A DNA stretch of 64,000 bases, from assembly GCA_934667125.1 (NCBI GenBank), contig CAKULF010000001.1, forward strand, positions 62,001-126,000, written 5' to 3'. Below the pieces are notes generated by a model, which searched no databases, was not told where the DNA came from, and saw only the letters and a list, made by a program, of their open reading frames with translations. Each line of letters starts with the position of its first letter. Within the stretch, counting starts at the first letter, position 1. Both the position numbers and the translations under genes were made by a program. This document shows, piece by piece, positions 6,646 through 14,390 of the stretch. The stretch is from an uncultured Candidatus Melainabacteria bacterium (GTDB lineage: Bacteria > Cyanobacteriota > Vampirovibrionia > Gastranaerophilales > Gastranaerophilaceae).

Positions 6646-7803
6646 TTGAAAAGACCACTTGGAGCATTTTCTCTTGTAGAATTGATGATTAGTTTAATAA
6701 CCATAAGTCTAGTGTCGGCAGCCTTTGCGCCTGTTATAACGAAACGCTTATCAAAAAGCTCTTTAACTGTTGCGGCTGGCGGAAATGCTGCAAATACAAT
6801 CGAATGCAACCAAACTTGCGCAACTTGTTCAACATCTGTTGAAAATTGCACATCTTGTAAAAGTGGATATTATTTGAATGAATCAAATTGCGTAACATGC
6901 CCCTTGAATGCCATCTGCTCAGGCGGAATAACGGATTTTGTTTGCGAACAATATTATACAAAAGACAATAACAGGTGTAAAAGAACAAGTTGTCCAACAG
7001 GAGAGTATTTGAGTGACGAAACCTGCCTAAAATGCCCAGTTAATGCAACGTGTGATGGGATTAATGCAACATGCAATTCAGGATATAGTCTAAATAATAA
7101 TCTTTGTGTTGTTGCACACCAAAAACCCATTTGTGAAGATAGTGCACAATGCACTTTTAGCGGTGAAATTTCAGGTGATTGGATGTTAACAATCAAAGGT
7201 TCAACAAGAGTTGCATTTAAGTCAGAAGAAGAAGTTGATATTTTTGTTGTTGGCGGAGGCGCTCGAGGTGGTGGCGATATGGGCAGCGGTGGCTCGGGCG
7301 GATATACTAAAACTGTCAAAAATCAAAAAATCTCAGGCTCTTATCAAGCGACAATTGGCGCTGGTGGCGGAACAAACTTAAATCCAAATGCAGCAGGCGG
7401 AACAACAAGCTTTGGAAATGTTGTTTCGGCTAATGGCGGAAGAGGTAATTGCAATTATTGGGGTGTTAAGTATGACGGAGTTTGCGACGGAAACGGCGGT
7501 TCAGGAGGAGGCGGATTGGGCTGTAGTGGCGCTTCAGACGGCGGCAATGGCGGATGTTACACAGGAACCAAAGGACAAGGTACAACCACAAGAGCTTTTG
7601 GCGAAAGCACAGGAACCTTATACGCAGGCGGCGGTGGCGGTTGGACAGAAAAATGGTATGACATGACTTGGGGTGGCGCTGGTGGTGGAGCTAATAAGGG
7701 TCAAAGCGCCGCTGCAAATACAGGCGGCGGAGGCGGAGGCGGCAGTTCTGGTGCAGGCGGAAGCGGAATTATACTAATTCGTAATGCTCGTTGGAAAGTA
7801 TAA
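6646..7803 (+). CDS. prepilin-anchored Cys-rich/Gly-rich surface protein (cassette A)
   Basis: A 385-residue protein with a type IV prepilin N-terminus (LGAFSLVELMISLITISLVSA); the residue before the F is Ala where Gly is usual. Residues about 45-160 form a Cys-rich region with repeated CxxC patterns (CATCSTSVENCTSCKSGYYL and CPTGEYLSDETCLKC), resembling furin-like or growth-factor-receptor Cys repeats. The C-terminal 200 residues are a Gly-rich domain starting VDIFVVGGGARGGG and ending GSGIILIRNARW, a fold seen in phage fibres and surface proteins. The TTG start at 6646 follows AAAGAAAGGA at 8 nt. The likely role is a minor pilin or adhesin exported by a type IV pilus-like machine; adhesion itself is inference. 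Confidence 0.8.
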   Translation: MKRPLGAFSLVELMISLITISLVSAAFAPVITKRLSKSSLTVAAGGNAANTIECNQTCATCSTSVENCTSCKSGYYLNESNCVTCPLNAICSGGITDFVCEQYYTKDNNRCKRTSCPTGEYLSDETCLKCPVNATCDGINATCNSGYSLNNNLCVVAHQKPICEDSAQCTFSGEISGDWMLTIKGSTRVAFKSEEEVDIFVVGGGARGGGDMGSGGSGGYTKTVKNQKISGSYQATIGAGGGTNLNPNAAGGTTSFGNVVSANGGRGNCNYWGVKYDGVCDGNGGSGGGGLGCSGASDGGNGGCYTGTKGQGTTTRAFGESTGTLYAGGGGGWTEKWYDMTWGGAGGGANKGQSAAANTGGGGGGGSSGAGGSGIILIRNARWKV

Positions 7804-7832
7804 AAATTTTCATGTTATTTTGTGTTTGATGT

Positions 7833-7856
7833 CGAGGGCGCTGCCCTCGTTTTTTT
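7833..7856 (+). terminator. terminator of the cassette A prepilin gene
   Basis: CGAGGGC (7833-7839), loop GCT, GCCCTCG (7843-7849), then seven T. The 20 bases up to GAGGG, including TTTGTGTTTGATGTC, are identical to those before the cassette C terminator at 41.9 kb. Confidence 0.9.
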
Positions 7857-7874
7857 AAATTTTTATATACCTAA

Positions 7875-8074
7875 TACATAGTTCTATACAACCGATTGAA
7901 CCTAATAATGGCATTTTGCAACCAGTTGCCCGAATTGTTTAGATTGGCTACACCAGAGATAAAAAGAGAAATAGTTCAAACATGCGTCCGAACCCTAGCT
8001 TATAATGGCGAAACCCTTCAAATAGAATTATTTCCAGTATTCTACAAGATGAAATACTGGAAAAACGTTAAAAA
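7875..8074 (+). pseudogene. C-terminal remnant of a recombinase (probably large serine recombinase)
   Basis: An open stretch of about 65 codons between a stop at 7872 and tRNA-His. The translation LPELFRLATPEIKREIVQTC, followed by VRTLAYNGETLQIELFPVF, resembles the extreme C-terminus of large serine recombinases, where a helical segment with xxATPExKRxIv precedes a beta strand. There is no start codon context and no catalytic domain; the reading frame then runs into the antisense of the tRNA. It is read as the leftover of an integrase whose element once sat at the 3' end of tRNA-His. The family call rests on motif memory only. Confidence 0.4.
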
Positions 8075-8151
8075 TGGGGCGCCTGGTGGGATTCGAACCC
8101 ACGCATATCGGAACCACAATCCGAGGTCTTAACCACTTGACGACAGGCGCC
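8075..8151 (-). tRNA. tRNA-His (anticodon GTG)
   Basis: On the minus strand the gene runs from the His-specific extra G(-1) at 8151, which pairs with C73, to an encoded CCA ending at 8075. The acceptor stem GCGCCTG/CAGGCGC is perfect; the anticodon loop contains TTGTGGT (GTG), and the T arm is GTGGGTTCGAATCCCAC. The recombinase remnant abuts its 3' end, and the phage block lies on its 5' side. Confidence 0.96.
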
Positions 8152-8166
8152 ATGCTCCGCAAATCG

Positions 8167-8195
8167 ATTATAAACTAAACAATAAAAAAACGCAA
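8167..8195 (-). promoter_or_regulatory. promoter of tRNA-His
   Basis: On the minus strand, TTGCGT (8190-8195), a 17-nt spacer and TATAAT (8167-8172), giving a start of transcription about 8 nt before the tRNA. Confidence 0.6.
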
Positions 8196-8206
8196 GAAAA
8201 AAGCTG

Positions 8207-8232
8207 ATTTTCTGTACGATCGTACAGAAAAT
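8207..8232. promoter_or_regulatory. 26-bp perfect palindrome
   Basis: The left arm ATTTTCTGTACGA is followed without a gap by its exact reverse complement, centred on CGATCG. It lies about 12 bp behind the tRNA-His promoter and 320 bp before the first phage gene. A second palindrome, AAAAAACG-AG-CGTTTTTT (8237-8254), follows it. It could be an operator for a dimeric repressor, or a termination or cruciform site. The sequence partly resembles a cyanobacterial LexA box (GTAC spacing) but does not match it fully. Confidence 0.5.
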
Positions 8233-8254
8233 TGCCAAAAAACGAGCGTTTTTT

Positions 8255-8551
8255 GAAAAAATATGTTAAATTGAAAATATAAATTTCGGACAATTCAAAT
8301 TTGTATCACCTGAGTTTTAATTAGCTCAACTGCGCTTGGGGTACGGTTTAACAATAGTCTGCCAAGTTCATCACTTGCCGCACTATTGTACACACACCAA
8401 CGCCCTCGCTTGTTTCGCTAAGTCAAGTCTGACCAAGCTCAACTGCGCTCGGGTAGAGAAACGAGGCTGACGAGATTAATACAAGATAGGTGTGATTTAA
8501 TTTCCCTATTGTTTTTTGATGTTGGGTAGGAAATATATTAAAGAGGTGTCA
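8255..8551 (+). other. non-coding leader before the phage block
   Basis: About 300 nt with no credible gene. It contains a 14-bp direct repeat AGCTCAACTGCGCT (8323-8336 and 8436-8449, 113 bp apart), each copy preceded by a degenerate AGTCTG-CCAAG element, and an 8-bp inverted repeat ACAATAGT/ACTATTGT (8351-8358, 8382-8389). It is more GC-rich than its surroundings. It may be a structured 5' leader of the phage operon or a scar of an earlier insertion. No clear sigma-70 promoter was found. Confidence 0.4.
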
Positions 8552-8932
8552 ATGCGTCACTGTAACAGTGTTTTCAAGGCTCAGGATGTTTGGTTTTTAA
8601 TTGATAATCAAACTGAGTCAAAAAGAAAGCTATATATAGCAAATTGCCCTATATGTAACAAGGAAATGGCGCTATATAGCTATTATTCGGACGATAATTA
8701 TTTTGAAAAGTATTATTATTCAAACGGTGCAAGAAAAATCAAAGAGCGCTTTAAAAAAGACATAGCTGCTACGATGTTGAGTTTTAAAAACAATTTTAAA
8801 ATGCCAAACGGTTTTAAATACGGTAAAAATGTTGAAATAAAACATAATGGAAAAATTGTCGAAATTAGGCAATATGCTTGCGATTTTTCAGGAAATAAGA
8901 TTTTAGTAAAAAGAATAAAAAATGAAAACTAA
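8552..8932 (+). CDS. small phage protein with a zinc-ribbon-like Cys pair
   Basis: First gene of the virion block, 126 residues from the ATG at 8552, which has AGAGGTG 6 nt upstream; the upstream TTG at 8516 has no ribosome site. The protein has CPIC near residue 42 and a single Cys near the N-terminus (MRHC), suggesting an incomplete zinc knuckle, followed by an aromatic and basic segment. The stop overlaps the next gene by 11 nt. I do not recognise the family; position suggests a packaging or regulatory accessory protein. Confidence 0.65.
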   Translation: MRHCNSVFKAQDVWFLIDNQTESKRKLYIANCPICNKEMALYSYYSDDNYFEKYYYSNGARKIKERFKKDIAATMLSFKNNFKMPNGFKYGKNVEIKHNGKIVEIRQYACDFSGNKILVKRIKNEN

Positions 8933-9230
8933 AAAAGTTGTTTCAATTAAATCAGAAGAAAATATCAGAAAACCGCCCTCTCAAAGCGATTACAGCCAAC
9001 AAGACGCTATAGAAGAATTTGAAGAATTGAAAAAAATTGCACTAAATTGCTTTGATAAAAACGGAAATCCTAATATATCGGCGGCTTTGCGGGCGGTTGA
9101 AAATAAGGCTAAAATAGCTAATTTATATTCTTCTAATGATAATAAAATTGGAACAATTGTTAAAATGAGCGAAATAACGCTTGATGGCGAACAATTAAAA
9201 TTGAAAATAGGAGAAGATTTTTTGACCTAA
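8922..9230 (+). CDS. probable phage terminase small subunit
   Basis: A 102-residue protein directly before the large terminase gene (stop adjacent to its start). It has a disordered basic N-terminus and a helical segment ISAALRAVENKAKIANLY, resembling the helix found in several small terminases that recognise phage DNA and load the large subunit. No classical HTH can be proven by eye, so the call depends mainly on gene order. Confidence 0.6.
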   Translation: MKTKKVVSIKSEENIRKPPSQSDYSQQDAIEEFEELKKIALNCFDKNGNPNISAALRAVENKAKIANLYSSNDNKIGTIVKMSEITLDGEQLKLKIGEDFLT

Positions 9231-10556
9231 ATGAATTTTTTAAAAGTGCCTGAAATATTGAACATTCCGCCAAAACTCTTTTCTTTTATAACAAAATTCA
9301 ACAACTATAATTATTTTTTACTAGAAGGCGGAAGAGCAAGCGGCAAAACGCAAAGCGTAGCAAGGTTTTTGCTTTATATTATGGAAAAAAGAAGAGTTCG
9401 GATATGTTGCGGGCGTGAAATTCAAAATTCTATAAATGAGTCTGTAAAAGCGGTTTTTACGGATTTAATCAAACAATATAACTTAATTTACACGATTAAA
9501 CGAGATAGTTTAATTCATAATATTACAAATTCAAAAATATTTTTTAAAGGTTTTAGGGAACAAGGCTGCGTTAATATTAAAGGGCTCGAGGGGATTGATA
9601 TTCTTTGGATTGATGAAGCTCAAAGTATTACCAAAACAACGCTTGATGTCATTGTTCCAACAATCAGAAAGAAAAATTCTGTCATAATTTTTACAATGAA
9701 TCGCTATACTCGGTTCGATTCTGTGTATAATTTTTGCGCAAAAAGAGATGATTGTCTGCATATTAATATTTGCTATTTTGATAATCCTTACGTTGATGAA
9801 AAAATTATAGCCGAGGCAAATATCTCAAAAGAAAGAAATATAAACGATTATAACCATATTTGGCTGGGGTATCCTTTGAGTAATAATAATGAATTTTTGG
9901 TTCAATCAGATATTTTGGACAAGTCTATAAATCTTGAATATTCTAAGGATTTAACTTATTTTAATTCGGTCATGAGTGTTGACCTTTCGGCAAGTGGCGC
10001 TGATATGTGCGTCGCTAAATTATTTACAAGGGAAAATCAAAATGTTTGGCTTGAAAAAACTACTCAAAGCTGGTCTGAATCGGATACGGATTTAACTAAA
10101 GGAAAAATAATTAATTTATATTCAACTTGGCAACCAAATATATTGATAATAGACGCTGATGGACTGGGTTATCCTATTTGGGTAAGTATTAAAAAAGTAA
10201 TAAATGATATTGTCGGTTTTAGGGGTGCTAAAAAACCTTTAAATAAAATAGCGCTTAACGCTAGAGCGGATGGATATTTAGCCTTAAAGGATTATCTTGA
10301 AAACGGATATTTAAAGTTAACGGATAAAAACGCAATTCGCCAAATTGAATATATTAAAAAAGTGTACAAACCAAACGGAATTATTGCTATACAAGACAAA
10401 AAAGAACTAAGAAAGCTCTATGGCGAAAGCCCTGACTATGCAGATTGTGCCATGATGGCGCTGTATGCAATTAATTATTGCTCAAACTTATTTATAAAGC
10501 GAGCCGAAAGTTCTTCAAATGACTTTGTAGATAGCGATTTTGAACCGTTTAATTAA
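9231..10556 (+). CDS. phage terminase large subunit
   Basis: Motor ATPase and nuclease that packages DNA into the procapsid. The Walker A motif GGRASGKT is at residues 33-40 and the Walker B motif ILWIDEAQ at about 124-131, followed by a coupling segment FTMNRY. The C-terminal RNase H-like nuclease has the acidic positions of SVDLSASGADM (about 251), LIIDADGLG (about 305) and PDYADCAMMALYA near the end. At 441 residues it has the normal length and appears intact. It belongs to the Terminase_3/6 type used by P22/Sf6-like and related podoviruses. Confidence 0.93.
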   Translation: MNFLKVPEILNIPPKLFSFITKFNNYNYFLLEGGRASGKTQSVARFLLYIMEKRRVRICCGREIQNSINESVKAVFTDLIKQYNLIYTIKRDSLIHNITNSKIFFKGFREQGCVNIKGLEGIDILWIDEAQSITKTTLDVIVPTIRKKNSVIIFTMNRYTRFDSVYNFCAKRDDCLHINICYFDNPYVDEKIIAEANISKERNINDYNHIWLGYPLSNNNEFLVQSDILDKSINLEYSKDLTYFNSVMSVDLSASGADMCVAKLFTRENQNVWLEKTTQSWSESDTDLTKGKIINLYSTWQPNILIIDADGLGYPIWVSIKKVINDIVGFRGAKKPLNKIALNARADGYLALKDYLENGYLKLTDKNAIRQIEYIKKVYKPNGIIAIQDKKELRKLYGESPDYADCAMMALYAINYCSNLFIKRAESSSNDFVDSDFEPFN

Positions 10557-10571
10557 AGAAAGGAGAAAAAT

Positions 10572-10763
10572 ATGTGTTTTATTAAAAGTTCATCGCCAAC
10601 CGTTTCAACGATTGAATCGCCAAAAGTTGAAGTCAAACAAGCGGACGCAAGCGTTACTAAAAACAATAGCGAATTAAGAGCAAAATACTTAAAAGCAGCT
10701 TCCAATCCGCAAGTTGGTCTAAAAGACTATGAAAATGAAAAACATACCCTTTTAGGAGAATAA
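10572..10763 (+). CDS. small phage protein between terminase and portal
   Basis: A 63-residue hydrophilic protein with a good ribosome site (AAAGGAGAAAAAT) before the ATG. It begins MCFIKSSSPTVS with a Pro/Ser-rich start, and ends KHTLLGE. Short proteins with MCF-type starts and Pro-rich N-termini often lie immediately before the portal gene of gut podoviruses; the role is unknown. It is followed by the portal gene after one base. Confidence 0.65.
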   Translation: MCFIKSSSPTVSTIESPKVEVKQADASVTKNNSELRAKYLKAASNPQVGLKDYENEKHTLLGE

Positions 10764-10764
10764 A

Positions 10765-12384
10765 ATGGCATTTTATACTGTAGAATATTTTTTAAAACGA
10801 AAAAGACAAATGGAAGAGGTTTTTAACGTTATTAAACCTGATTTGCAGGAATTGGCGGATTATTTTTTGCCAAGAAGCGTGCAATTTATTGCAAGAAACG
10901 TTAGAAAACCAATCGTTAAAAATAAAAAAATTATTGATTCAACTCCCTTAATTGCACTTAGAAATTTTTCATCAGGAATGATGAGCGGAGCGACAAGCCC
11001 GACTACTCGCTGGTTTAAGACAATTTGTGATGATAGTAGTAATGATTATTTTTTAAAAAAATGGTGTCATAATCAAGAAGAATTAACAAGAAAAATCCTA
11101 AATTCATCAAATTTTTATCAAATTTTACCTGAAATATATAAACAATTTGGAATTTTTGGGTTCAGCGCAGTGTGCTTAGAGCCTGATTATCACTCGGTTG
11201 TGAACTTTAAAGTTCTTCCGATTGGCTCATATTATTATTCAAAAAATAACAAAGGAAAAATCGATTGTTTTTGCAGAAATTATATGGAAACGGCGGAAAA
11301 CATTGTATCACGCTATCCTAATGTTCCGTCTGAAATTAAAAAAGTAGTCCAAGAAAATCCGACTAAAACTTTTGAAATAGTTCATTTTGTTGAAAAAAAT
11401 AAATATTATAGGGCAAAGAGACTCTCTTCTAAGTTTGAAAAATATGTTTCAGCAACAATTTTAGTTGGCAAAAACGAATTTTTATCCTTAAAAGGCTATC
11501 ACAAAATGCCTTATGTTGTTTTTGAAAGCGCAATTTCATCCGATATTGATTATCCTACGGATTCTCTTGGGATTAATGCTTTAGCTGATGTTAAACAATT
11601 AATGACAATGGTTAAAGAATATGCAAAAGCTGTGAAAAAGATAGTTTGCCCAACGTATAAGGGTCCTGCTAGTTTGAAAAACAAGAAAATGGCGGATATT
11701 CCTGGGGCTTATATTGAAGAAGACGAAAACGGAAGAGGAATAACTCCTGTTTATGAAGTTAATCCAAGGATTTTAGAATTGAAACAAGAAAAGGATGAGC
11801 TTAAGCAAATTATTAAAGAACATTTTTATAATGATCTTTTTGCAATGATTTTATCAACAGCAGAGCGAGGAAGAACGGCAACCGAGGTTAATGAATTAAA
11901 AGAAGAAAAAATGGTTCTATTGTCCCCGTTGTTGGAGCAAATTCATAGCGCTTTAAAAGAAATTTTGAATTGGATTTACGATGAGGAGATTACAGTTGGA
12001 ATTTTAAAACCATATAAATCTGAATTGTCAAAATTGAATATCGAATTTGTCTCAAGTTTGGCACAAGCTCAAAAAGTGTCTAATATCTCATCTATGGAGC
12101 GTTTTACAACGTTTGTATCTAATATGGCGAATACATTTAATCCGATTTTAAAAGAAAAAATCAATGGCGAAAAAATAATAGAAGATTATGCAACTTATGC
12201 TAATATCAGCCCTGCGCAAATGATTTCGTCTTTTGAATTGGATAAAATTAAAGAAAATCAGCAAAAGCAAAATCTGGCTCAAAATCAATTTGAAATGCTT
12301 AAGCAGGGCAGTCAAATTATTCAAAATATGGGCGGAGTTGATAGTTATGGTTCGGAATTATTGGCAAGATTTGGAATTTTGTAG
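10765..12384 (+). CDS. phage portal (head-to-tail connector) protein
   Basis: A 539-residue protein of the podovirus head-to-tail connector family (PF12236), which forms the dodecameric ring through which DNA enters. The start region has the family pattern: an N-terminal helix with RKRQMEEVFNVIKPDLQEL, then YFLPR, then DSTPLIALRNFSSGMMSGAT and SPTTRWF. The C-terminal helix-rich tail (KENQQKQNLAQNQF) is typical of the barrel region. It appears intact and lies between the small pre-portal gene and a helical protein of unknown role. Confidence 0.9.
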   Translation: MAFYTVEYFLKRKRQMEEVFNVIKPDLQELADYFLPRSVQFIARNVRKPIVKNKKIIDSTPLIALRNFSSGMMSGATSPTTRWFKTICDDSSNDYFLKKWCHNQEELTRKILNSSNFYQILPEIYKQFGIFGFSAVCLEPDYHSVVNFKVLPIGSYYYSKNNKGKIDCFCRNYMETAENIVSRYPNVPSEIKKVVQENPTKTFEIVHFVEKNKYYRAKRLSSKFEKYVSATILVGKNEFLSLKGYHKMPYVVFESAISSDIDYPTDSLGINALADVKQLMTMVKEYAKAVKKIVCPTYKGPASLKNKKMADIPGAYIEEDENGRGITPVYEVNPRILELKQEKDELKQIIKEHFYNDLFAMILSTAERGRTATEVNELKEEKMVLLSPLLEQIHSALKEILNWIYDEEITVGILKPYKSELSKLNIEFVSSLAQAQKVSNISSMERFTTFVSNMANTFNPILKEKINGEKIIEDYATYANISPAQMISSFELDKIKENQQKQNLAQNQFEMLKQGSQIIQNMGGVDSYGSELLARFGIL

Positions 12385-12393
12385 GAGAAAAAT

Positions 12394-13335
12394 ATGGAAT
12401 TAGTTAAAAATGTTATAAATAGTATAAATCTTGTTGAATATAATTCAAAAGTTGATAATTTAATTTTTAGTTTGCTTTATTCAAAAGAAACGGGCTATTA
12501 TAGCCTAAAATCAAAGGCTGCGATTGAAAAATATAATTATTATATTGAAAAATTCAATTTCGAGCTTCAAAAGCTAAATGAAGAATATAATATCCAAAAA
12601 CTCAATGATAATATAGCTTTTAAGCAAAAAGAATACTTAAATAAATTAAATATTCACTATAAAAATCAAGTTGTAATTTGGGCAAAAGAAGTCTATGAAA
12701 GAAGTTTAGAGAATTTGCTTTTTAAAATAAGTTTAAATAAAAACGATAAAAATATGTGTAAATTCCTTTATAATAAGGCGCATGAACTTACTAACTGGTT
12801 TTTCTTGTTTATAAATTCCAATAAAAATGAGCAAAAAAGGTTAAAACTTGAACTTGAAAATAACTACAATAAAGCACTAAATAGCTCGTTTTCGGATTAT
12901 CTTCCTCTTGAAAATCCAATAAAATCAGATATTAAGACATATTTAAAATTAAGAAATTTGTTTAAAACTTCAAAAGATGAGTTTTCGACCTTGGATTTAA
13001 CAAAATATTATTCAATTCTATCTAAAAACGACTTAAATTATTTTAATTATCTTTTTCAAAACACTAAAACCTTTAAAGCTCAAGAAATAACGGACGAAGT
13101 TTCGCTTGTTGATTGCGCTGTTGAGATTTTAAATATTAAAAATGATGATGAGATTTATGAATTTATACAAAGCGTAAAGGATGATATTTTAAACTTTATT
13201 TCGGCGAATAAGAAAATCACAGAAGAAGATAAAATATCTTTAATTAAAAGACGAATGAAACTTTTTAACGATTTAAAAGATAAAAAATCATCCAAAAACG
13301 GTTATTTTAAAAAAGTTTTGGTTAGTGAGCCTTAG
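12394..13335 (+). CDS. helical phage protein of unknown function
   Basis: A 313-residue, strongly helical, Lys/Asn/Glu-rich protein without Cys-rich motifs or membrane segments. It starts 9 nt after the portal stop with GGAGAAAAAT as ribosome site. Its position between portal and scaffold is often occupied by a protease, a head protein or a phage-specific accessory factor. No protease motif is visible. The last 14 nt overlap the convergent signal-peptide gene at 13322. Confidence 0.6.
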   Translation: MELVKNVINSINLVEYNSKVDNLIFSLLYSKETGYYSLKSKAAIEKYNYYIEKFNFELQKLNEEYNIQKLNDNIAFKQKEYLNKLNIHYKNQVVIWAKEVYERSLENLLFKISLNKNDKNMCKFLYNKAHELTNWFFLFINSNKNEQKRLKLELENNYNKALNSSFSDYLPLENPIKSDIKTYLKLRNLFKTSKDEFSTLDLTKYYSILSKNDLNYFNYLFQNTKTFKAQEITDEVSLVDCAVEILNIKNDDEIYEFIQSVKDDILNFISANKKITEEDKISLIKRRMKLFNDLKDKKSSKNGYFKKVLVSEP

Positions 13336-13741
13336 TTTTGGTATATGTAATCGTGCAATAAGCAGGGTTTGCCAAAATTTTATTGAATACTTCGCCGTTT
13401 GAAGTCATTTTAGCAGAAAAAATAGGATTTTTTGCTATCTCTTTTTTATAAAACTGATTATAACGACTCATAGAATCAGAAATAAATGGGAGTTGACCTT
13501 TTTCAAACTTGCAAGTCATCATTTGATAGTTTTTCCCTTGATAAATTTTTTCCCTGTAAATACATTTGTCCTTCGCTTTTTCAAGGGTTATAGACAAATT
13601 GAACGTTTGATTATTGTGAGTTGCAAAACCGTCTTGCGAATATGGGTCGCAATTTTTAATTGCAGTTGGAAAATCGCTTTGCGCAAGACTTATGCTTTGA
13701 AAAAATAAAATTGAAAATATTATGAATAAACTTTTTTTCAT
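13322..13741 (-). CDS. secreted protein gene on the opposite strand inside the phage block (moron-like)
   Basis: A 139-residue protein on the minus strand within an otherwise all-plus virion operon. It has a signal peptide (MKKSLFIIFSILFFQSISLA, cut likely after SLA) and four Cys in the mature part, able to form two disulfides. Upstream on the minus strand lie TAGGGGAG and a TATAAT box, so it has its own promoter. These are the usual marks of a moron: a gene carried by a phage and expressed from the prophage to change the host surface or envelope. The mature domain is not recognised. The ribosome-site spacing is rather long (about 13 nt). Confidence 0.7.
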   Translation of the reverse strand: MKKSLFIIFSILFFQSISLAQSDFPTAIKNCDPYSQDGFATHNNQTFNLSITLEKAKDKCIYREKIYQGKNYQMMTCKFEKGQLPFISDSMSRYNQFYKKEIAKNPIFSAKMTSNGEVFNKILANPAYCTITYTKTKAH

Positions 13742-13794
13742 TTTTTAAAATAAACTCCCCTATAAAAATATTATAACACACAGAAAGGTATATT

Positions 13795-14337
13795 ATGCAA
13801 GAAAATTTAATTAATAACGAAAACAATATTTGTTTAAGCGACAAAACTGATGAATTTGAATATGATTTTCAAAAATTTTCCGAGTTAGAGGGATTTTCAC
13901 TGGATGAAGAATTATTAAACAAATTCAAACCAATAGCAAAAAAGCTTGAATTGTCACAAGAACAAGTCGAAATGCTTATGGATATTGCTTATCAGATGTC
14001 ATTAAAACAGGATGAACGATATAAAAATGACGAAAGTTATAAGCAAGAATCAAAGCTAAATTCTTATGCTAAAGAGTTTGATGAAGATAAATCTTTGCCC
14101 GATAAAAATTCTGAAGATTTAAGAAAATATATGACCTTAGCAGACGACGCCTACAATAAATTTGCTAGTCCTAAACTAAAAGAAATTTTAGTTGAAACAA
14201 AATTAATCTACTGCCCCGAAATGATTAAAATGTTTCATTCTATTGGGGAATTAATGCAGGAAGATGAGATGGTGTTTAATTCAAGACCCGTTGTAGAGGA
14301 ATTAACTCCTGCGCAAATTCTTTATGGAAAAAATTAG
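13795..14337 (+). CDS. probable capsid scaffolding protein
   Basis: A 180-residue, acidic, helical protein immediately before the major capsid gene, the place of the scaffold in T7-like and P22-like podoviruses. The central segment FKPIAKKLELSQEQVEMLMDIA matches the pattern of podovirus scaffolds (F.P.A...GLSQEQ...). It has AAAGGTATATT before the ATG and is separated from the capsid gene by 53 nt. Confidence 0.7.
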   Translation: MQENLINNENNICLSDKTDEFEYDFQKFSELEGFSLDEELLNKFKPIAKKLELSQEQVEMLMDIAYQMSLKQDERYKNDESYKQESKLNSYAKEFDEDKSLPDKNSEDLRKYMTLADDAYNKFASPKLKEILVETKLIYCPEMIKMFHSIGELMQEDEMVFNSRPVVEELTPAQILYGKN

Positions 14338-14390
14338 GAAAAATCGACTGTTTGCTAAGGTGGATGACATAAAAAAGATAAGGAGGAAAA

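Noticed and set aside
7896..8132. Open frame crossing into tRNA-His (ends GAPGGIRTHAYRNHNPRS)
   Set aside because: The last part is antisense to the tRNA, a known annotation artefact. Only the upstream part is kept as a recombinase remnant.
8207..8232. Palindrome as a LexA (SOS) box
   Set aside because: The GTAC halves and 4-bp spacing are similar to the cyanobacterial box, but flanking positions do not fit; kept only as an unassigned palindrome.
8516..8551. Longer start of the first phage gene
   Set aside because: TTG/ATG there has no ribosome site, while the ATG at 8552 has AGAGGTG.
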